DNA of 19,203 nucleotides from an uncultured Collinsella sp. (GTDB lineage: Bacteria > Actinomycetota > Coriobacteriia > Coriobacteriales > Coriobacteriaceae), in the NCBI GenBank assembly GCA_900540985.1, contig UQIC01000039.1, positions 1-19,203 of the forward strand, written 5' to 3'. The position numbers and the translations under genes were made by a program. Position 1 is the first letter of the stretch. Every line of letters begins with the position of its first letter. The notes under the pieces were generated by a model that did no database searches, was not told where the DNA came from, and saw only the letters and a list, made by a program, of their open reading frames with translations. Of the stretch, positions 16,002 through 19,203 are shown piece after piece.

Positions 16002-16052
16002 ACTCTAGCACGGTATGCCACGGCATACCACGACGCTTGGATGGGGTAGAAT
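16002..16052. promoter_or_regulatory. Divergent pepT / metalloregulator promoters with central 18-base palindrome
   Basis: GGTATGCC (16012-16019), AC, GGCATACC (16022-16029) is a perfect inverted repeat. A + strand -10 TAGAAT at 16047-16052 faces the regulator; a minus strand extended -10 TGC-TAGAGT (16010-16002) faces pepT. With 17-base spacers both -35 boxes would fall on the right half of the palindrome (about 16024-16030), and both are poor matches. A protein bound there could control both genes. The regulator at 16084 is the natural candidate, but this is inference. Confidence 0.6.
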
Positions 16053-16083
16053 CAGCCATTGAATGCAGAAGGGACGGAAGATC

Positions 16084-16506
16084 ATGGATACGACAAATAG
16101 CTCGCGCGAACTACATCTGACGGTGGCGAACGAAGACTACTTGGAGTGCATGGTTCGCATTGAAAGCGAAGAGGGGGAAACCAACGGCGTGCGATCGGTC
16201 GACATCGCGCAGCGCCTTGGCGTCTCCAAGGCATCGGTCAATAAAGCGGTTTCGGCGCTCAAGGCATCCGAGCTTGTCGAGCAATCGCACTACGGCAAGG
16301 TAATCCTGACCGATCGCGGTCGCGAGGTTGGCACGGCTATCTGGTACCGTCATCGCCTCATCCGCACGTTTTTGGTTCAGGAGCTCGGTGTCGAATTTGA
16401 GCGAGCCGATTCCGAGGCCTGCATGATGGAGCATGCGCTTTCCGAGGACACGATGAACCGCTGGCTCGCCTATCTCGAAAAGCAGGGAATCAGCGTCGAG
16501 GAATAG
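16084..16506 (+). CDS. DtxR/MntR-family metal-dependent transcriptional regulator (short form)
   Basis: 140-residue winged-helix repressor. Seen: ANEDYLE with Asp18 and Glu21; helix-turn-helix VRSVDIAQRLGVSKASVNKAV (about residues 36-56); wing YGKVILTDRG; dimer and metal helix YRHRLIRTFLVQELGV with His90; and EACMMEH with Cys113, Glu116 and His117. Length equals B. subtilis MntR (142) and the SH3-like domain of DtxR/IdeR is absent. However, the position of MntR Glu99 is Cys113, as in DtxR/IdeR (Cys102), so the metal preferred may be Fe rather than Mn (inference). ATG 16084 is chosen over ATG 16063 because the latter is only ~11 bases after the -10 box. The downstream gene begins 10 bases after its stop. 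Confidence 0.9.
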   Translation: MDTTNSSRELHLTVANEDYLECMVRIESEEGETNGVRSVDIAQRLGVSKASVNKAVSALKASELVEQSHYGKVILTDRGREVGTAIWYRHRLIRTFLVQELGVEFERADSEACMMEHALSEDTMNRWLAYLEKQGISVEE

Positions 16507-16516
16507 CGGGATATAT

Positions 16517-17410
16517 ATGGATACGAGTTATTACAACCGCTTTGGTGCCGAGGAACTTACGCGCCGCTTGTCGAGCGGGACCTTGTTGGCGCAGGGTCCC
16601 ATGGGCAGTGTTCTGTTGAGTGAGTACGATGCCGCCGACATTCCACCGGCGTTTTGGAATCTGGCAGAGCCGCAGACCGTTTCTCGTGTCCATCGCTTGT
16701 ATGTCGCCGCCGGCGCGCAGGTGCTCATTACCAACACCTTTCAGGCATCGAGCTATGCCCTCAAGCACGACCAGATTGCGCCGTCCGTGGCGGAGGTCAA
16801 TCGCGGGGCCGTCGACGATGCCCGCCAGGCGCACCCTCAGCTGCTGGTGGGCTCGATGGGCCCGATCGGTATTGAGTGGTTTGCCGAGGACTCTGCCGAG
16901 TATCGTGAAATCCGAGGCATTGCGCGCGAACAGGCGCACGCCTTGCTCAACGCTGGCGTTGACGGTCTGCTGATCGAGACGGTGACGTCTATCCGTAATT
17001 TGCAGCCCATGCTTGCCGGCGCCCTAGATGCCGCCGACGGCATGCCTGTTCTGGTGAGTTTTGTCGTTGACGATAAAGGCGACCTGTTGGGCGATGGCCT
17101 CAACATCGAGGCAGCCGTTTTGTACGCCGAAAAACACGGCGCAAACTCGGTTGGTGTTAATTGCTGTTCGCTTGCGGCCGCGAACGCGGCGGTGCCCAGG
17201 ATGGTTGCATCGGCGACTACTCCCGTCACGGTGCGTCCCAACGTGGGCGATCCGGTCCAGACTCAGGATGGCCCCGTATGGCACGAGAACCCCGAAGCTT
17301 TCGCGCGCGCATGCATCGAATGGAGACATGCCGGTGCCGCAATGGTGGGCAGTTGCTGTGGAACCACGGCAATCACTACGGCAGCGATGGCCGAGGCGCT
17401 CGATATATAA
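16517..17410 (+). CDS. Homocysteine S-methyltransferase family protein
   Basis: 297-residue single-domain protein of the zinc-dependent methyltransferase family (MmuM, BHMT, N-terminal module of MetH), which moves a methyl group to homocysteine giving methionine. Seen: barrel start LLAQGPMGSVL (residues 23-33), ITNTFQASSYAL, VGSMGPIG, LIETVTSI, VNCC with Cys216, and GSCCGTT with Cys280 and Cys281: the three expected zinc ligands. Odd: the family's DGAMGT motif reads QGPMGS, with Gln26 in place of Asp. Methyl donor cannot be told (S-methylmethionine, betaine or a corrinoid/folate partner). ATG 16517 sits in ATATATATGG with AGCGGGA at 16505-16511; co-transcribed with the metalloregulator. It ends in a good terminator. 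Confidence 0.85.
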   Translation: MDTSYYNRFGAEELTRRLSSGTLLAQGPMGSVLLSEYDAADIPPAFWNLAEPQTVSRVHRLYVAAGAQVLITNTFQASSYALKHDQIAPSVAEVNRGAVDDARQAHPQLLVGSMGPIGIEWFAEDSAEYREIRGIAREQAHALLNAGVDGLLIETVTSIRNLQPMLAGALDAADGMPVLVSFVVDDKGDLLGDGLNIEAAVLYAEKHGANSVGVNCCSLAAANAAVPRMVASATTPVTVRPNVGDPVQTQDGPVWHENPEAFARACIEWRHAGAAMVGSCCGTTAITTAAMAEALDI

Positions 17411-17415
17411 AGGGC

Positions 17416-17443
17416 AAAACCGCTCCATACGGGGCGGTTTTTT
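17416..17443 (+). terminator. Intrinsic terminator after the methyltransferase gene
   Basis: Stem 17416-17426 (AAAACCGCTCC) with 17431-17441 (GGGGCGGTTTT), one G-U pair, ATAC loop, T-run 17438-17443. It begins 6 bases after the stop codon. Confidence 0.92.
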
Positions 17444-17567
17444 ATTGCTTGCATGTCCTCGGCAGCATTTGCCCAAATGGTGAATGCTGGTGCCGGCAGG
17501 TTGCCGAGCGCATGTTGCGGGTATACCCCATGCGTACCATGATCCAAACACTGTGAGGTGTCTGCGC
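17444..17567 (+). promoter_or_regulatory. Upstream region of the phosphohexomutase gene
   Basis: No gene. AGCATT (17464-17469) / AATGCT (17483-17488) is a small inverted repeat, and GGGTATACCC at 17519-17528 is a perfect 10-base palindrome. TTGCCG (17501-17506) and TATACC (17522-17527), 15 bases apart, are a weak promoter candidate that the palindrome overlaps. TGAGGTG at 17554-17560 is the ribosome site for GTG 17568. Confidence 0.3.
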
Positions 17568-18968
17568 GTGTGCGCGATAATTCATTTTGGAACTGACGGT
17601 TGGCGCGCTCGCGTCGATGAGGACTTCACTGCCGATAACGTTGCCCGTATCGCCGATGCCGTCGGCGAGTTGTGGCAAAAGACCAATCCGGGCAAAACGG
17701 TATATATAGGGTTCGACACCCGGCCCCTGGCGCGCGAGTTCGCTGAGCTTGCGGCGGGTGTGCTAGCAGCGCACGGGCTAGACGCCGTGCTCGCTTCGCG
17801 ACCTGTCCCGACCCCTGCCCTTACGTGGGCGGCGGCTTATGACGGTGAAGCGTGCGGCGCGCTCATGGTGACGGGGTCCCATCATCCGCAGGGCTATCTG
17901 TGCCTCAAGATTCGCATGGGTGACGGCTCGACCGCCAACCAGGATGTCATCGAAGAGCTCGAAGAGACTATGGCTCCCGAGCCAATGGGGATCGAGGGGC
18001 AATATCGCACCGCGGATATCATTCCTGACTATATGCAGGCGGTGGCATCGTTTGTCGATGCCGAAGCCATTCGCGCCGCGCACTTGCGCGTGGTTGTCGA
18101 TCCCATGGGCGGCGCAGCCCAGGGCTATCTAGCCGACTTACTGCGCGAGCTTGGCGTTGAGGTGCACGAGATTCACGCCGGGCAGGCGTCTGATCAAGAA
18201 GATATCTGCCCCGACCCCGTTGAGCCGTGGGTGGACGCTTGCGAGCGCACGGTTATCGAGGACGGAGCTTGCGCTGGCCTGGTGACCGACGGCGACGCCG
18301 ACCGTATCGGCGCGGTTGACGAGCGCGGCAGATATATACATCCGCATCAGATCATGGCGCTCGTTTTGGGCGACTTGGTTCAATTTCGTAATTTGGAGGG
18401 GCGCGTCGTCGTCAATCTTTCGTGCTCGACGCTCGTGCGTCGCATTGCCGAGGCGCTTGGCTGCCGCGTGACCGTCAAACCAGTCGGTTTCAAATATATA
18501 GCGGCAGAGATGAAGAAGGGCGGCGTCCTCATAGGCGGCGAAGAAGCTGGTGGTATCGGCATCGCCGCGCATATGCCCGAGCGCGATGGAATCCTCGCCT
18601 GTCTGATTCTGTGTGAGCTTATGGCAAAGACGGGCGCGCCTTTGGGCGTTCTGGTCGACCAACTCGAGGATAGTTTTGGTAAGACGAGTTACGGTCGACG
18701 CGATTTGCGCCTTGAGGCCGAAGATGCCGAAACGTTACGAACCCTGCTGCCGGGCGTAAACCCCAAGTCGATTTGTGGCAAGGTGCCGCAAAACGTTAGT
18801 CATATGGATGGCTTGCGTTTGGCATTCGAGGATGACACGTGGCTGCTGGTCCGTCCTAGCGGGACCGAACCAGTGGTGCGCGTCTACGCCGAGGGGTTCT
18901 CGGTGGAAGAACGTGACGAGTTGCTCGATGCTGGCTGTGCTTTAGCTAGAGGAACGTATCCGCTTTAA
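17568..18968 (+). CDS. Phosphoglucomutase/phosphomannomutase (alpha-D-phosphohexomutase)
   Basis: Interconverts hexose 1- and 6-phosphates through a phosphoserine enzyme. Seen: FGTDGWR at residues 7-13; active-site Ser104 in VTGSHHPQG (family TASHNP); Mg-binding DGDADR at 241-246; sugar-binding loop GGEEAGG at 323-329 (usually GEES or GEMS); phosphate-binding RPSGTEP at 429-435. The 466 residues fit the family. GTG 17568 is chosen because TGAGGTG (17554-17560) precedes it and FGTDGWR belongs near the N-terminus; the frame opens further upstream but gives unrelated residues. Ala327 for the usual Ser, and Gly-Ser-His-His in the serine loop, are departures near the active site. TAT-ATA codon pairs occur three times, rare elsewhere in the window. 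Substrate (Glc, Man or GlcN) not settled. Confidence 0.9.
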   Translation: MCAIIHFGTDGWRARVDEDFTADNVARIADAVGELWQKTNPGKTVYIGFDTRPLAREFAELAAGVLAAHGLDAVLASRPVPTPALTWAAAYDGEACGALMVTGSHHPQGYLCLKIRMGDGSTANQDVIEELEETMAPEPMGIEGQYRTADIIPDYMQAVASFVDAEAIRAAHLRVVVDPMGGAAQGYLADLLRELGVEVHEIHAGQASDQEDICPDPVEPWVDACERTVIEDGACAGLVTDGDADRIGAVDERGRYIHPHQIMALVLGDLVQFRNLEGRVVVNLSCSTLVRRIAEALGCRVTVKPVGFKYIAAEMKKGGVLIGGEEAGGIGIAAHMPERDGILACLILCELMAKTGAPLGVLVDQLEDSFGKTSYGRRDLRLEAEDAETLRTLLPGVNPKSICGKVPQNVSHMDGLRLAFEDDTWLLVRPSGTEPVVRVYAEGFSVEERDELLDAGCALARGTYPL

Positions 18969-19203
18969 CCATGAGGCTGCCTTATATAAAGAGATGCTCG
19001 GCGAGCGGTAGTTAACGGCTGGCAAACGTTAGTTAGATCTTACATTGTGTAGGAAATGTGTACGACCAGATTCCCGCCCCCGGGGCCCCTCCGGTCTGGC
19101 AATATATCTCCTTGCCGCGCGGCCCGGTCGGACCGGATCAGCCGCGAAGGCGTGCACCTTGAGAACCGGATACTGCGAGGATGGACACACCAGATGTGTC
19201 GCA
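18969..19203 (+). promoter_or_regulatory. Non-coding end of window, rRNA-operon leader-like
   Basis: No open frame of note. A TATATA at 18983-18988 and an AT-rich stretch 19023-19060 (with TTAGTTAGATCTTACAT) could hold a promoter, though no pair of boxes is convincing. From 19066 the sequence becomes GC-rich and structured: CCAGA (19066-19070) / TCTGG (19095-19099), GCAA/TTGC around ATATATCTCC, and CCGGTC-G-GACCGG (19124-19136). The segment ACCTTGAGAACCGGATAC near 19156 resembles the conserved TTGA(G/A)AAC element of leaders and spacers in Gram-positive rRNA operons, so a 16S rRNA gene probably begins just outside the window (inference). Confidence 0.45.

Noticed and set aside
14704..16008. 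434-codon open frame on + across pepT
   Set aside because: pepT on minus has all metal ligands, a ribosome site and a terminator; the + frame has none.
15964..16059. Extended pepT start at 16059
   Set aside because: It would cover the operator and both promoters, and adds 32 residues not seen in the family.

Overview
This is a high-GC bacterial chromosome segment with frequent GTG and TTG starts and a Gram-positive gene order: upp, then atpI(-like)-B-E-F-H-A-G-D-C, then murA, then an LCP cell-wall ligase gene. The protein style and gene order best fit an actinobacterium of the class Coriobacteriia, probably Collinsella or a close relative. That placement is inference from family resemblance; no 16S sequence lies inside the window.

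Layout. (1) 1-3065: the 3' part of a threonylcarbamoyl-AMP synthase (tRNA t6A) gene, glycerol kinase (glpK) and uracil phosphoribosyltransferase (upp), all on +. (2) 3258-10305: a complete F1Fo ATP synthase operon on +, from a promoter near 3258-3285 to a strong intrinsic terminator at 10267-10305. Genes are tightly packed, several with 1-11 base overlaps. (3) 10319-12850: murA (TTG start) and a LytR-CpsA-Psr protein; both act in building the cell wall. (4) 12851-14715: an accessory island. It holds a hairpin abutting the LCP stop, a 99-base near-palindrome, a complete IS110-superfamily element on the minus strand with IS1111-type layout, a REP-like repeat cluster, and the pepT terminator. (5) 14716-18968: peptidase T on minus, divergent from a short DtxR/MntR-type metalloregulator that is followed by a homocysteine S-methyltransferase-family gene, then a phosphoglucomutase/phosphomannomutase. 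An 18-base palindrome sits between the two divergent promoters. (6) 18969-19203: no gene. The end resembles the leader of an rRNA operon starting just outside the window.

The most interesting item is the insertion sequence. From sequence alone its ends can be proposed at 12997-14526: a 14-base subterminal inverted repeat at both ends and a CT core dinucleotide at both junctions. The 262-base non-coding segment downstream of the transposase folds by eye into a bridge-RNA/seekRNA-like molecule. One internal loop carries, on its two strands, a 9-base match and a 5-base complement to the reconstructed empty target site. A second loop carries a 7-base complement to the element's own end. This is a candidate RNA-guided transposon whose guide can be read against the site where it now sits.
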